From positions 129,001 to 193,000 of the forward strand of contig NZ_JAPMLM010000068.1 in the NCBI RefSeq assembly GCF_026410195.1: a stretch of DNA of 64,000 nt. The letters run 5' to 3'. The translations under genes and the position numbers were made by a program. Position 1 is the stretch's first letter; each line of letters begins with the position of its first letter. This document shows, in pieces, positions 25,534 to 35,005 of the stretch. This stretch comes from Xanthomarina sp. F2636L (GTDB lineage: Bacteria; Bacteroidota; Bacteroidia; Flavobacteriales; Flavobacteriaceae). The notes under the pieces were generated by a model. It was given only the letters and a program-made list of their open reading frames with translations. It searched no databases and was not told where the DNA came from.

Positions 25534-26676
25534 ATGAAACGCTCAACTTACTTCTACTCTATTTTGGCTCTACTTTTAATTTTCTCTTGTGGAGAAAACA
25601 AAGAAAATACCGAATTTACTGAATACAGTTTCGATACTGAAAACACTTTTGAAAATCAAGAAGCCAAACCCATTCAACAAAAGCGTAAAAAACATGCCAT
25701 AAAACCTTATTACGTTATGAACAAGCAGTTTGGCATGCCCATTGGAGCCATGCCTATTCCTAATAATTGGACAAAAAAAGAACAGAATTCTGAAAATATA
25801 TATTTTGAAGGACCTGATGGTATTCAAGTTTTTGGCGAAGTTTCAAATTCATTTTTTTATTCAAATAGTCCAGAAAGAAATCAATATACTTTGCAAACAG
25901 GAAGTCAAGTAAAACCTGTAAAAAACATTCAGCGTTTAATAGAAGAGGAATTAAAACCTTTGGTAGAAGCTGAAGGATTTCGATTTAAAAACCAGTTTCC
26001 TTTACCACAATTAGCGCAGTTTGACAATAGGTTTAATAGTTACCTCTTTAAATCTACTCCAGAACAAAGACAAAATGATTGTATAGTAACCGAATGGGAA
26101 AGTACAGACGGCAAATTAATGATGGTTATTGTAAGATATTATATTGCACAATATACAAGCATTGGTGGTTTGGATTGGGGTTACACTTTAAACAGTTTAT
26201 TGGCTCCAAAATCTGAATATGATTATGCTAAAAATGCTTATATAAACTCGTTGGTTAACTTTGAAATAAACCCTAAATGGATACAGGTGCATAATCAGTA
26301 TTATGCACAAACGGCACTACAAAATAATGCTGCACATCAACAACGCATGGCAAATATACAAGCGCATGGAGAACAAATTCGTGCGGCAGGAAGAGCTAGT
26401 AGTCAGGCTTTAGACAACCAGTATAATAACTGGAGAAGTGGACAAACAGCTTCAGATGCTAGTCATTCAAAATATATTGATGGAATTTATGAAAGAAGAA
26501 ATATGACAGATCCTTCAGGAAACATCTATAAAGTTGATGGTTACCAAAACAATGTTTGGATGAATAATAACAATGAATATATTGCAACAGACAACTCTTT
26601 ATATAACCCAAATACGGACAATACAACCAACGATTATAATTGGCAACAGTTAGAAGAAACAAACAATGGCTACTAA
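25534..26676 (+). CDS. Lipoprotein of unknown function, Asn/Gln-rich C-terminus
   Basis: The 380-residue protein starts at the ATG at 25534, giving a clean lipoprotein signal (LLLIFSC, Cys19); an upstream TTG at 25516 is less likely. After a short charged linker there is a domain containing YYVMNKQFGMPIGAMPIPNNW (residues ~55-75). The C-terminal ~110 residues are rich in Asn, Gln and Tyr (YNNWRSGQ, NNVWMNNNNEY) and probably disordered. It is anchored in the envelope. No function is recognised. It ends about 100 bases before the sigma factor gene. Confidence 0.8.
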   Translation: MKRSTYFYSILALLLIFSCGENKENTEFTEYSFDTENTFENQEAKPIQQKRKKHAIKPYYVMNKQFGMPIGAMPIPNNWTKKEQNSENIYFEGPDGIQVFGEVSNSFFYSNSPERNQYTLQTGSQVKPVKNIQRLIEEELKPLVEAEGFRFKNQFPLPQLAQFDNRFNSYLFKSTPEQRQNDCIVTEWESTDGKLMMVIVRYYIAQYTSIGGLDWGYTLNSLLAPKSEYDYAKNAYINSLVNFEINPKWIQVHNQYYAQTALQNNAAHQQRMANIQAHGEQIRAAGRASSQALDNQYNNWRSGQTASDASHSKYIDGIYERRNMTDPSGNIYKVDGYQNNVWMNNNNEYIATDNSLYNPNTDNTTNDYNWQQLEETNNGY

Positions 26677-26778
26677 AATTTTCAGTTCATCTTAATAAAA
26701 TACACTTCGTCAAATATGATGCGAATTATTCCGACTTTCTATTATCTTTAAATTAAGATACAGAAAATTGATATCCAA

Positions 26779-27348
26779 TTGAATACAAAGACAGATAGCA
26801 CTCAAATTATTGAGCTCATTAAAATAAATGATGAAGGTGTTTTAAAAACCTTATACCAATCCAATTTTTATAAAATTGAAGCTTTTGTTTTAAAAAATAG
26901 TGGCACTACGGAACATGCAAAAGACATTTTCCAAGAAGCTTTTATTGCCGTTTGGAAAAATGTAAAAACAAATAAATTTCAACCCCAAAACAATCATTCT
27001 TTAAACGGTTATTTATATACCATTTCAAAAAATAAATGGATGGATTATTTACGGTCAAAACATCATAAAAAAACAGTGGTTACTTCCAAATTAAATCACT
27101 TTCAAATATCTAATACAGATTCTCTAGATAAACATGATGACATTTTAAAAGAAAACCGATTACAAGATATCATGGAAGCTTTTAAAAACTTGGGCTTACC
27201 ATGTAAAAATTTATTGACCAAGTTTTATTTTGAAAAAAAATCTATGAATACCATTGCAGAAGAACTGCAATTAGACGCTGCATCTACAAGAAACAAAAAA
27301 TATAGATGCATGCAAAAATTAAGAGAATTAGCCCTGAAAGATAATTAA
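26779..27348 (+). CDS. ECF-type RNA polymerase sigma factor
   Basis: The 189-residue protein has a sigma-2 region (FVLKNSGTTEHAKDIFQEAF, IAVWKN) and a sigma-4 helix-turn-helix (FYFEKKSMNTIAEELQLDAA). No ATG is available: the frame is closed at 26749 and the first plausible start is TTG at 26779, behind a near-consensus promoter (TATCTTTA at 26743). It is the first gene of a three-gene operon with an anti-sigma-like TPR protein 4 bases downstream and a TPR-CHAT protein after it. The regulon is unknown; it may control its own operon. Confidence 0.9.
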   Translation: MNTKTDSTQIIELIKINDEGVLKTLYQSNFYKIEAFVLKNSGTTEHAKDIFQEAFIAVWKNVKTNKFQPQNNHSLNGYLYTISKNKWMDYLRSKHHKKTVVTSKLNHFQISNTDSLDKHDDILKENRLQDIMEAFKNLGLPCKNLLTKFYFEKKSMNTIAEELQLDAASTRNKKYRCMQKLRELALKDN

Positions 27349-27352
27349 TAGC

Positions 27353-28093
27353 ATGAACCCAGATTACAACATAACACAAGAAGAGTTGGAATATATAGAG
27401 CGTTATATTACAAAAAACATGACGTTCGAAGAATTAGCGGCTTTTGAAGAAAAGCTTAGGAGCAATCCCGATTTTAAAAATCAAGTGGACGATATTAAAA
27501 CCATGCTTTTAGGCATTGAAACACAAGCCTTAAAAGAAAAACTGGATGAATTCCATAAAGAACTTCCTGAAACAAACACTCCAATAGAAGAGCCTTCAAA
27601 GATTAGATACTTGAACATTAAAAAACTGATTGCAATTGCAGCTGTATTTGTAATCTCCTTAGGCAGTTACTGGTTTTTCAACAAAGAATCTCACACAAAC
27701 TTATACAGCAAGTATTATTCGCCAGATCCTGGATTACCAACGACCATGAGTTCAAGCGATAACTTTATCTTCTACGATGCTATGGTAAATTATAAACGAA
27801 AAGATTATAATTTGGCTATTTCTAAATGGGAACCACTACTTATAAAAAAACCAGAAAACGACACATTAAATTATTTTATAGGTTCGGCTTATTTAGCTAA
27901 TGACAAGGAAGAGTTAGCCATGACATATTTACAGAAAGTGACTCAACTTAAAGAAAATACGTTTAAAAACGAAGCCTATTATTATTTGGGATTAGCTTAT
28001 TTAAAAGCAAAGAATATAGAACTAGCTAAAAAATACTTAAACTTAAGCACATTCGATAATAGCAAAGAGATTCTTAGTAAATTAAAAGAATAA
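27353..28093 (+). CDS. Membrane anti-sigma factor-like protein with periplasmic TPR domain
   Basis: The 246-residue protein has an N-terminal ~75-residue helical domain (ELEYIERYITKNMTFEEL, then EEKLRSNPDFKNQVDDI) of the kind that binds ECF sigma factors in Bacteroidota. It then has one membrane helix (residues 91-109) and a C-terminal part with about three TPR units (DAMVNYKRKDYNLAISKWE, EAYYYLGLAYLKAKN). With the N-terminus in the cytoplasm, the TPRs face the periplasm. Its place between the sigma gene (4-base gap) and the CHAT gene (16-base gap) supports an anti-sigma role. There is no zinc-binding HxxxCxxC motif. Confidence 0.82.
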   Translation: MNPDYNITQEELEYIERYITKNMTFEELAAFEEKLRSNPDFKNQVDDIKTMLLGIETQALKEKLDEFHKELPETNTPIEEPSKIRYLNIKKLIAIAAVFVISLGSYWFFNKESHTNLYSKYYSPDPGLPTTMSSSDNFIFYDAMVNYKRKDYNLAISKWEPLLIKKPENDTLNYFIGSAYLANDKEELAMTYLQKVTQLKENTFKNEAYYYLGLAYLKAKNIELAKKYLNLSTFDNSKEILSKLKE

Positions 28094-28109
28094 ATTAATT
28101 TTCAACTCT

Positions 28110-31100
28110 ATGAATAGAGATTTTTGTTATTTCAGTATTTTTTTATTGCTTTCACTGTTTCTTATTCAAAATAGTCAAGGACAAACTCAGGATTATTTAA
28201 ATTTAAAAACCATTGATTCCTTTTTATTAAAAGGTTCTACAAAAAAAGCTGATTCTACTGTAAATGCACAATTAGCTTATATTAAGACACATAATCTTAC
28301 AGACTCACTATACAATTACCCTTATTATATTGGCAAAATAGAGTTGCTAAATTCTAACGCAAAAAATGCATCTATAAAAGCTGAAGCTTTTCTAAAAAGC
28401 TTAAACAACCAAACTAAAAACAAGCATACTTATTATAAAGCTTTATTAGATCTAGCTAATTTTTATGATGAAATAGGAAATAACACCAAATCTTTAGAGC
28501 ATACAAAATTGGCATTAGAGATTGTAAATCAAACTACAGATGCTACTTTAGAAGAAATAGGAAAAGTAGAATACAATGTTGGAGCAACTTATTTATCCTT
28601 AGGCAATGTAGGCGAATCTAAAATCTATTTTAAAAAAGCACTAACACATTATGAAGCCTATCCTTCAACTTCTAAAGAACAATTATCAGACGGTTACAAT
28701 GCTGTTGGTGCAACTATGTGGATGTCCTCAAAACTAGATAGTGCAAAATATTTTTATTCAAAAGCGATAAAAGCGATAAACTCATCCAAAGGAAATCCTC
28801 TTAAAAACTTATATCTGGTTACCGTTATAGAATCCAACCTATCGCTTTTAGAGTATACTCAAGGCAACTTATCTGAAGCCATAGACATTCAAAATCAGGT
28901 TATTTTAAACTATGAAACTGTTATAAATAATTATCAAGATGATAATATTGTTTCTAAAGCTAAACGATTTCAAGCACGAGCTATTTCAAATTTAGCTGTT
29001 TTTTATAACGAACAAGGGAATTTAAAAAAAGCCTATGAACTTATTGTCTATGCCTACGAAAAAAAGAAAACTTTAGTTGAAGCAACTGATGCTAGTTTGC
29101 CTACAAACCTCATTCAAATAGGACAATCGCAACTATCTCTTAAAGAGTTTGATGATGCACTTGTTAATCTTCATAAAGGACTGGAGCAATTAAACAACAT
29201 TCACGATGACAACCCCTATTGGAAAGCTGCAGCCAATCATGCCTTAGCCGAAGCTTATGCTGCTAAAGACAACATTCCATTGGCCATGAAATATTACAAT
29301 GATAGTGAGCTATTATTTAAAATAGCATTAGACAACACATACGACAAAGAGTTTCTATCCTTCCTAAGGAATAAGGCACTTTTTTTAGCCGAAAACAACC
29401 AACCAGAAGAGGCTTTAGCTATTACCACAAATGCATATAATTACATTATAGAAAATGGTGGAGAGAACAATTTCGACGTTTTAAAACAATTCCTAAACTT
29501 GGTTAAAGTAAATTATACAATCAAAGATTACAGCAATACTTTAAGATGGGTTGATGAGGCTAAGAATTATTTAAATAAGGTGAGTCCTAAAGCAGATTCT
29601 ATTCAAATAGAGTTTAACAAACCAGAACTTATTTTATTAGAAACTTCGGCTAAATATTTCTTAAATTCAGAAAAAGACAGCGTATTTCTGCAAGGTTTAG
29701 TAAAAGATTTAAATAAAGCGACAAGCATTTTAGAAAAACGAAAAACCACTATCTATAAGCACGAAGACATCAACATTTTATTGTCAGATTATCAAGCCAT
29801 AAGTTCTTTCGAAAAAAAAATAATTTTAGAATTATACACAAAAACTCAAAATTCAAAATATCTTAATAAATTAATTAGTTTACATGAATCGAGTATATAT
29901 AACCGAATACGTTCTAGACTAAACTTAAAAAACAACCTATCTTTCTCTCATATTCCTAAACAAATTACCGATCGAGAAAATAATATTAAAAACAAATTAA
30001 CTGCTTCTTTAGAAGGTACAGGAAATATGAATGATTTTATTCATGCTAACAAAGAATGGGATTCTTATTTGGATTCTTTAAAACAGATGTATCCAAGATA
30101 TTACAAAATGCGTTATGGCACCATTGAAGAATCTTTAACAGATATAAAAAAACATGTACCAGAAAATACGACAGTTATTAGGTATTTGTTTATAGATACA
30201 CAATTATACGCATTTGTTATAGACAATTCTCAAACTAATTTATTTAAATTACAGTTTACCAAACAGCAAAACACCATTCAAAAATTACTTAATAATATTT
30301 TAAGCTTTCAAGATTCAAACACGCTCATCAACACTTTATACAAACAGCTTTGGGAACCAATGGAAGCCAATATTACTACTAAAAACGTTGTTATAATTCC
30401 AGACGAAGAGTTATTTAATTTAAGTTTTGAAATACTAACTGATAAACAAATAACATCTTATTCTGAACTAGCTACCCATAGTCTACTTTCTAAATATATT
30501 ATCTCTTACAATTACAGTTTATTTTTAATTGATAACAAAAGTAAACCCATGGATTATAAAGATAATTTCATTGCTTTTGTACCGGAATTTAACGATAAGA
30601 TGAAAGAGAACTATCATATAAAAATTGAAGATTCTTTAGATATTGACAAAACCTACCTAACACTTTTACCACAACCGTTTACAAAAGATTTAGCAAAAAA
30701 ATCTTCACAACTTTTTAAAGGAGAATCTTTTTTAAATGAAAAATCTACCGAACACATCTTTAAAAATAGCGCCAAAGAGCATAAAATCATTCATATTGGC
30801 ACACATGCAGAATCTAATAATTTATCACCCGAACTTTCTAGATTGGTATTTGCAAAATCTACAGACACAACAGGAATAGACGATGGTTATTTATTTACCT
30901 ATGAAATTTACAATACTAATTTATCCTCTAATTTAGCCATACTTACAGCTTGCGAAACAGGTAAACCTACCTATCAAGCAGGAGAAGGTATGATCTCTTT
31001 AGCGCATGCTTTTAATTATGCTGGAAGTGAAAGTATTGTAACCAGTCTTTGGAAAGTTGACGAACAATCTAGTACAGAAATTATTGCACTTTTTTATAAT

Positions 31101-31334
31101 AATATTAAAAAAGGTATGGCTAAAGACAGCGCCTTGCAACAAGCAAAATTAGAATATCTTAAAAATGCTAAAGGCCGAACTATAAATCCGCAATATTGGG
31201 CTGGCTTAGTTTTAATTGGAGACACTACTCCTATTGATATTTCTACATCTTCTAATGGCATTTTTTGGATTACTGGTATTATAATACTCTTCATATTATT
31301 ATTTATTATTATAAGAAAGCAGCGTAATAAATAA
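28110..31334 (+). CDS. Exported TPR-CHAT caspase-like protein, membrane anchored
   Basis: The 1074-residue protein has a signal peptide (residues ~1-25), an array of TPR units (about 30-480), a long helical linker, and a CHAT domain (about 700-1040) with the catalytic dyad His899 (IIHIGTHAE) and Cys948 (LTACETG). The tail motifs EGMISLAHAFNYAGS and VTSLWKVDEQSS are typical of CHAT. One C-terminal membrane helix (~1049-1068) ends in a short basic tail. Signal peptide plus C-terminal anchor put the TPR and protease domains in the periplasm, unlike the cytoplasmic TPR-CHAT proteases of CRISPR systems. It is the third gene of the sigma/anti-sigma operon. The target is unknown; the anti-sigma is the obvious candidate. 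Confidence 0.9.
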   Translation: MNRDFCYFSIFLLLSLFLIQNSQGQTQDYLNLKTIDSFLLKGSTKKADSTVNAQLAYIKTHNLTDSLYNYPYYIGKIELLNSNAKNASIKAEAFLKSLNNQTKNKHTYYKALLDLANFYDEIGNNTKSLEHTKLALEIVNQTTDATLEEIGKVEYNVGATYLSLGNVGESKIYFKKALTHYEAYPSTSKEQLSDGYNAVGATMWMSSKLDSAKYFYSKAIKAINSSKGNPLKNLYLVTVIESNLSLLEYTQGNLSEAIDIQNQVILNYETVINNYQDDNIVSKAKRFQARAISNLAVFYNEQGNLKKAYELIVYAYEKKKTLVEATDASLPTNLIQIGQSQLSLKEFDDALVNLHKGLEQLNNIHDDNPYWKAAANHALAEAYAAKDNIPLAMKYYNDSELLFKIALDNTYDKEFLSFLRNKALFLAENNQPEEALAITTNAYNYIIENGGENNFDVLKQFLNLVKVNYTIKDYSNTLRWVDEAKNYLNKVSPKADSIQIEFNKPELILLETSAKYFLNSEKDSVFLQGLVKDLNKATSILEKRKTTIYKHEDINILLSDYQAISSFEKKIILELYTKTQNSKYLNKLISLHESSIYNRIRSRLNLKNNLSFSHIPKQITDRENNIKNKLTASLEGTGNMNDFIHANKEWDSYLDSLKQMYPRYYKMRYGTIEESLTDIKKHVPENTTVIRYLFIDTQLYAFVIDNSQTNLFKLQFTKQQNTIQKLLNNILSFQDSNTLINTLYKQLWEPMEANITTKNVVIIPDEELFNLSFEILTDKQITSYSELATHSLLSKYIISYNYSLFLIDNKSKPMDYKDNFIAFVPEFNDKMKENYHIKIEDSLDIDKTYLTLLPQPFTKDLAKKSSQLFKGESFLNEKSTEHIFKNSAKEHKIIHIGTHAESNNLSPELSRLVFAKSTDTTGIDDGYLFTYEIYNTNLSSNLAILTACETGKPTYQAGEGMISLAHAFNYAGSESIVTSLWKVDEQSSTEIIALFYNNIKKGMAKDSALQQAKLEYLKNAKGRTINPQYWAGLVLIGDTTPIDISTSSNGIFWITGIIILFILLFIIIRKQRNK

Positions 31335-31335
31335 C

Positions 31336-31368
31336 AAAAAGCTATCAGTATGTACTGATAGCTTTTTT
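31336..31368 (+). terminator. Terminator of the sigma/anti-sigma/CHAT operon
   Basis: The perfect stem AAAGCTATCAGTA/TACTGATAGCTTT with a T run begins two bases after the CHAT stop. Confidence 0.9.
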
Positions 31369-31400
31369 AAAAACTAAAAATAATTAAGAAATCCCTCTTT

Positions 31401-31448
31401 AATAATTAATAGCTATTTATATATCGGAAACCTTAAAAAATGTGAGCA
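31401..31448 (-). repeat. Orphan copy of the leader of the 31.5-kb T9SS gene
   Basis: This region reproduces the leader upstream of the gene at 31494-33371. The 16-mer TTAAAAAATGTGAGCA is identical (31433-31448 and 33415-33430), the 10 bases before it match at 8 positions, and AATTAATAGCT is shared further in. The start codon position is changed and no gene follows. Confidence 0.75.
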
Positions 31449-31450
31449 TT

Positions 31451-31481
31451 AAAAAACCATCACTTAAAAATGATGGTTTTT
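31451..31481 (-). terminator. Terminator of the 31.5-kb T9SS gene
   Basis: The stem AAAACCATCA/TGATGGTTTT lies 13 bases past the stop codon on the minus strand, followed by a T run. Confidence 0.85.
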
Positions 31482-31493
31482 AGTTTTCTGTTT

Positions 31494-33371
31494 TTAATTT
31501 GCAATCACTATTTTTCTTACGATACTTTTATTGGTTGTTTTTTCCTTAATATTTAAGAAATATACACCATTGGTTAACCTATTTATAGGAATCATGGTTT
31601 CTGTAGAAGTAACCTCTCCGCTCATTACAACTTGTCCTAATTGATTAACTAAATGCCACTCACCTTCAAGTAACTTTTCCATTTTAATATTTATGACATC
31701 TTTTGCAGGATTTGGATACACACTTAAGGTTTCCGAAGCCATAAGGTTATCGACACTTAAAGTTGCTCCAGGACCTACTAAGTAAATGGAGTTGTTTACA
31801 GCTTCAACATTGAAAATAACAAAATTCCCTCCATAATCTGCTTCTATTGTTTCTGGTAAATTATTAGAATTAAGCGAAGCAGCAGAAATAATTTCAAAAA
31901 TAGCATCGCTTGGTGGTAAATAGCTTAAGATAATGTTAAGAGTTCCACTAATGTCAGCATTATTTTGAATCACTAATTTATCATATTCTAGATCAACGGT
32001 TGGACCATCAATTTCTATATTAAATACGGTATCAGCTCCTGCAATTAAATCTCCTGCAATGGTTAAGATACCCGGAGAACTCCCTGGAGATATATCAGAA
32101 TTTACTTCAAAATTCGTTGGAAATTGTATCAATCCACTTCCTCCAAAATTTGAGTTTGCACCTTGAATTATATCCTCTGTAAAGGCCAAAGTTCCCATCT
32201 CACTAATAATATTTGCATTACTATATAAATTAGTTAAGTTGATAGTTGAAGTCCCAGAACCTGTTGTTTTTGTGATGCCATAAGCACCTCTAATATCAAA
32301 AGAATGATTAGTTCCACTGGTATAACCTATAGTAATATTATCTGCATTTATGTTATAGTTTACATAATTAAATATCATAATTTTACCATTGTTAATATTC
32401 AAATCACCTTGATTATGGTCAATATCAGATTCAAAAGCCCAAATTTCAAAACCATCTTCTAAGGCTTTTAAACCTGAAGTATCTAGAGTTAAACTTCCGT
32501 AATTAATTAATAAGCATTGTCTATTAATATCTTCTTTCGATATTTCTCCAGCATTCCATAGTATTGCACCTCCCATATTGTTGTTTATGCCGCTATACAC
32601 CGATAAATCACCATTAATACCAAGCGTATTATTACGTCCTACTATAATTTCTTTTACATGCGTTACACCTGCGCCGTTAGTATAAGCAGCCCCACCAGCT
32701 CCTGGAACGTTAATATAAACGATGTCATCTGCCATAGGAACTCCGTTTGGAGCCCAATTAGCAGCTGTATTCCATTGACCATCTCCTCCTTCTCCATCCC
32801 AAGCTTTAGCAGTTGAATAATTAACACCAGTTACTGTGTAATAAATTCCATCATACTCACATTCAACACCAAAAGTAACTTCAATACCAGAAGTTTGGTT
32901 TTCTGGTACAAAAAGAGTTGTTGCTGTTCCACAAGACCCTTGATCTCCTTCAATAATATTGAATGTATCCCCTATTTGAGGAGCAAATCCAGGCATATTT
33001 ATAACCATGTTACCATTGAAAAAATAGTAATTGCAATATATTTTGGTGTATATATCAATTTCATAAATGTATAATTCTACAGTACTAGACGCATCTACGA
33101 TAAGATCGCCCATTAAATAAATATCACCTTGTACAAAAAGATTAGCAGAGTTTGTAAGTTCCAATGACTCATATTGATAAAACGAAAAACCTCCGTAATA
33201 AACAAAATACCCATCAATCAAAATATCATCGCCATCTTGAGGCACATCCAAATAAGACCAATTATAAGGGTCTTCCCAACTATAACCATCACCATCTCCT
33301 GTAAATTCGTTCTGAGCAAGAGCACTCAATGAGACACAAAATAGTGTCATAAAAAATAAAATTCGTTTCAT
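31494..33371 (-). CDS. Secreted T9SS cargo protein of unknown function
   Basis: The 625-residue protein starts at the ATG at 33371, which gives a normal signal peptide (MKRILFFMTLFCVSLSALAQ); the frame is open further upstream only through the leader. It contains two modules of the type GDGYSWEDPYNWSYLDVPQD and GDGQWNTAANWAPNGVP, each followed by hydrophobic beta strands, as in secreted beta-helix-like proteins. The last ~75 residues are a T9SS sorting domain (LSVYPNPAKDVINIKM, RLTNGVYFLNIKEK). It is exported to the cell surface. Its leader is duplicated downstream of the gene. Confidence 0.87.
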   Translation of the reverse strand: MKRILFFMTLFCVSLSALAQNEFTGDGDGYSWEDPYNWSYLDVPQDGDDILIDGYFVYYGGFSFYQYESLELTNSANLFVQGDIYLMGDLIVDASSTVELYIYEIDIYTKIYCNYYFFNGNMVINMPGFAPQIGDTFNIIEGDQGSCGTATTLFVPENQTSGIEVTFGVECEYDGIYYTVTGVNYSTAKAWDGEGGDGQWNTAANWAPNGVPMADDIVYINVPGAGGAAYTNGAGVTHVKEIIVGRNNTLGINGDLSVYSGINNNMGGAILWNAGEISKEDINRQCLLINYGSLTLDTSGLKALEDGFEIWAFESDIDHNQGDLNINNGKIMIFNYVNYNINADNITIGYTSGTNHSFDIRGAYGITKTTGSGTSTINLTNLYSNANIISEMGTLAFTEDIIQGANSNFGGSGLIQFPTNFEVNSDISPGSSPGILTIAGDLIAGADTVFNIEIDGPTVDLEYDKLVIQNNADISGTLNIILSYLPPSDAIFEIISAASLNSNNLPETIEADYGGNFVIFNVEAVNNSIYLVGPGATLSVDNLMASETLSVYPNPAKDVINIKMEKLLEGEWHLVNQLGQVVMSGEVTSTETMIPINRLTNGVYFLNIKEKTTNKSIVRKIVIAN

Positions 33372-33690
33372 AATTAATAGCTTTATATGTTTATATAAAC
33401 TAACATCGAAAACATTAAAAAATGTGAGCACGAATAAAATTACATTTTAACGAATTGAAATATCTAAGTCTAAAAAATTTATAAGCAATTAACTATTCAG
33501 TCAATATATATTATGAATTGGTATAAAAGTCTATGGATATAAAAATGCTAAACAAAAGAGGAAGAGGTTTAATTTTTTTAAAAAATATAAAAGCCCAACA
33601 TTACTGTTGGGCTTTTATTATTCCTAAACATATAGGAATCAATTTTATATTTGATATTCTCTAAACGAGATTTCTACTTTAGCAGAAATA
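33372..33690. other. Intergenic region with leader copy and nqr terminator
   Basis: This 319-base gap contains the leader (to about 33430) of the T9SS gene and, near the right end, the nqr terminator. The 33431-33588 stretch is AT-rich and shows nothing else. Confidence 0.6.
33589..33618 (-). terminator. Terminator of the nqr operon
   Basis: The stem AAAAGCCCAACA/TGTTGGGCTTTT lies about 73 bases past the nqrF stop on the minus strand. Confidence 0.85.
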
Positions 33691-35001
33691 TTATCCTCCA
33701 AAGTCATCAAATCTAATATGCTCATCTGGGATTCCAAAATCCTCTCCCATTTTCTGAACAGCTTTGTTCATTAATGGTGGTCCACAGAAGTATAACTCGA
33801 TATCTTCTGGAGTTTCATGATGATTTAAATAATTATCGATCACACAATTGTGAATGAATCCTACAAACCCATCTCCTGGTGCATCTATATTTTCTTTTAC
33901 TTTCCAGTTATCTTCTGGAGCTGGCTCAGATAAAGCTAAGTAAAATTTAAAGTTAGGGAAATCTCTTTCTAATTCACGGAAATGCTCTAAGTAGAACAAC
34001 TCACGTTTAGAACGTCCACCATACCAATAAGTAACTTTTCGACCTGTTTTTAAGGTTTTGAATAAGTGGTATAAGTGAGAACGCATTGGCGCCATTCCAG
34101 CTCCTCCACCAACATAAAGCATTTCTGCTTCAGACTCGTTAATAAAGAACTCTCCGTAAGGTCCTGAAATAATTACTTTATCACCTTGTTTTTGATTGAA
34201 AATATAAGAGGAAGCAATTCCTGGATTTACATCCATCCAGCCATTCTTAGCTCTATCGAAAGGAGGTGTAGCTATACGCACGTTAAGCATGATTTCTCTT
34301 CCTTCTGCAGGGTAAGAGGCCATTGAATAAGCTCTTTCCACTGTTTCTGTATTTTTCATTACTAATGGCCAAAGCTTAAACTTATCCCATTCCGCCTGAA
34401 ACTTATCTGGAGTTTCGTGTTCTTCCGGATGTGCTGTAATATCCATATCCTTAAAGTTGATGGTACAAGGAGGAATTTCAATTTGAATATATCCACCAGC
34501 TTTGTACCCCATATCTTCCGGGATTTCAACTACGAATTCTTTAATAAAAGAAGCTACATTATAATTACGTACAACGGTTGCTTCCCATTTTTTTATTCCA
34601 AATACTTCTTCTGGAATAGTAATTTCCATGTCTTGTTTTACTTTTACCTGACAAGATAAACGCGCTCCATGTTGTAATTCTTTACGAGTAAAGTGAGGTG
34701 TTTCTGTAGGTAGAGCTTCACCTCCACCAGATAACACATGACATTCGCATTGAATACATGTTCCTCCACCACCACAAGCCGATGGTAAAAATATTTTTTG
34801 TGCACTTAAAGTAGATAATAAAGTATCACCTGATCCTACTTCAATAGTTCTTTCTCCATTAATTGTAATCTTTACCGGTCCAGATGGCGATAATTTTTGT
34901 TTTACAACTAATAACAACGTAACTAATAACAATGTAATTATTAAGAAAGCGACTACTGTTATTATAACTGTCCCTAAGGTACCTGCTGCTAATATTATCA
35001 T
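33691..35001 (-). CDS. nqrF: Na+-translocating NADH:quinone reductase subunit F
   Basis: The 436-residue entry module of Na+-NQR takes electrons from NADH. One N-terminal membrane helix (~6-28) precedes a 2Fe-2S ferredoxin domain with [14 protein letters not shown] and a fourth Cys in ARLSCQVKV. The FAD domain carries RAYSMASYP and GPYGEF, and the NAD domain has [14 protein letters not shown] and the final [11 protein letters not shown]. It is the last gene of the operon, 4 bases after nqrE. Confidence 0.97.
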   Translation of the reverse strand: MIILAAGTLGTVIITVVAFLIITLLLVTLLLVVKQKLSPSGPVKITINGERTIEVGSGDTLLSTLSAQKIFLPSACGGGGTCIQCECHVLSGGGEALPTETPHFTRKELQHGARLSCQVKVKQDMEITIPEEVFGIKKWEATVVRNYNVASFIKEFVVEIPEDMGYKAGGYIQIEIPPCTINFKDMDITAHPEEHETPDKFQAEWDKFKLWPLVMKNTETVERAYSMASYPAEGREIMLNVRIATPPFDRAKNGWMDVNPGIASSYIFNQKQGDKVIISGPYGEFFINESEAEMLYVGGGAGMAPMRSHLYHLFKTLKTGRKVTYWYGGRSKRELFYLEHFRELERDFPNFKFYLALSEPAPEDNWKVKENIDAPGDGFVGFIHNCVIDNYLNHHETPEDIELYFCGPPLMNKAVQKMGEDFGIPDEHIRFDDFGG

Positions 35002-35005
35002 CTTA

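Noticed and set aside
31433-33430. Leader copies considered as transposon terminal repeats
   Set aside because: They are in direct orientation and no transposase is present, so duplication or loss of a gene copy fits better.
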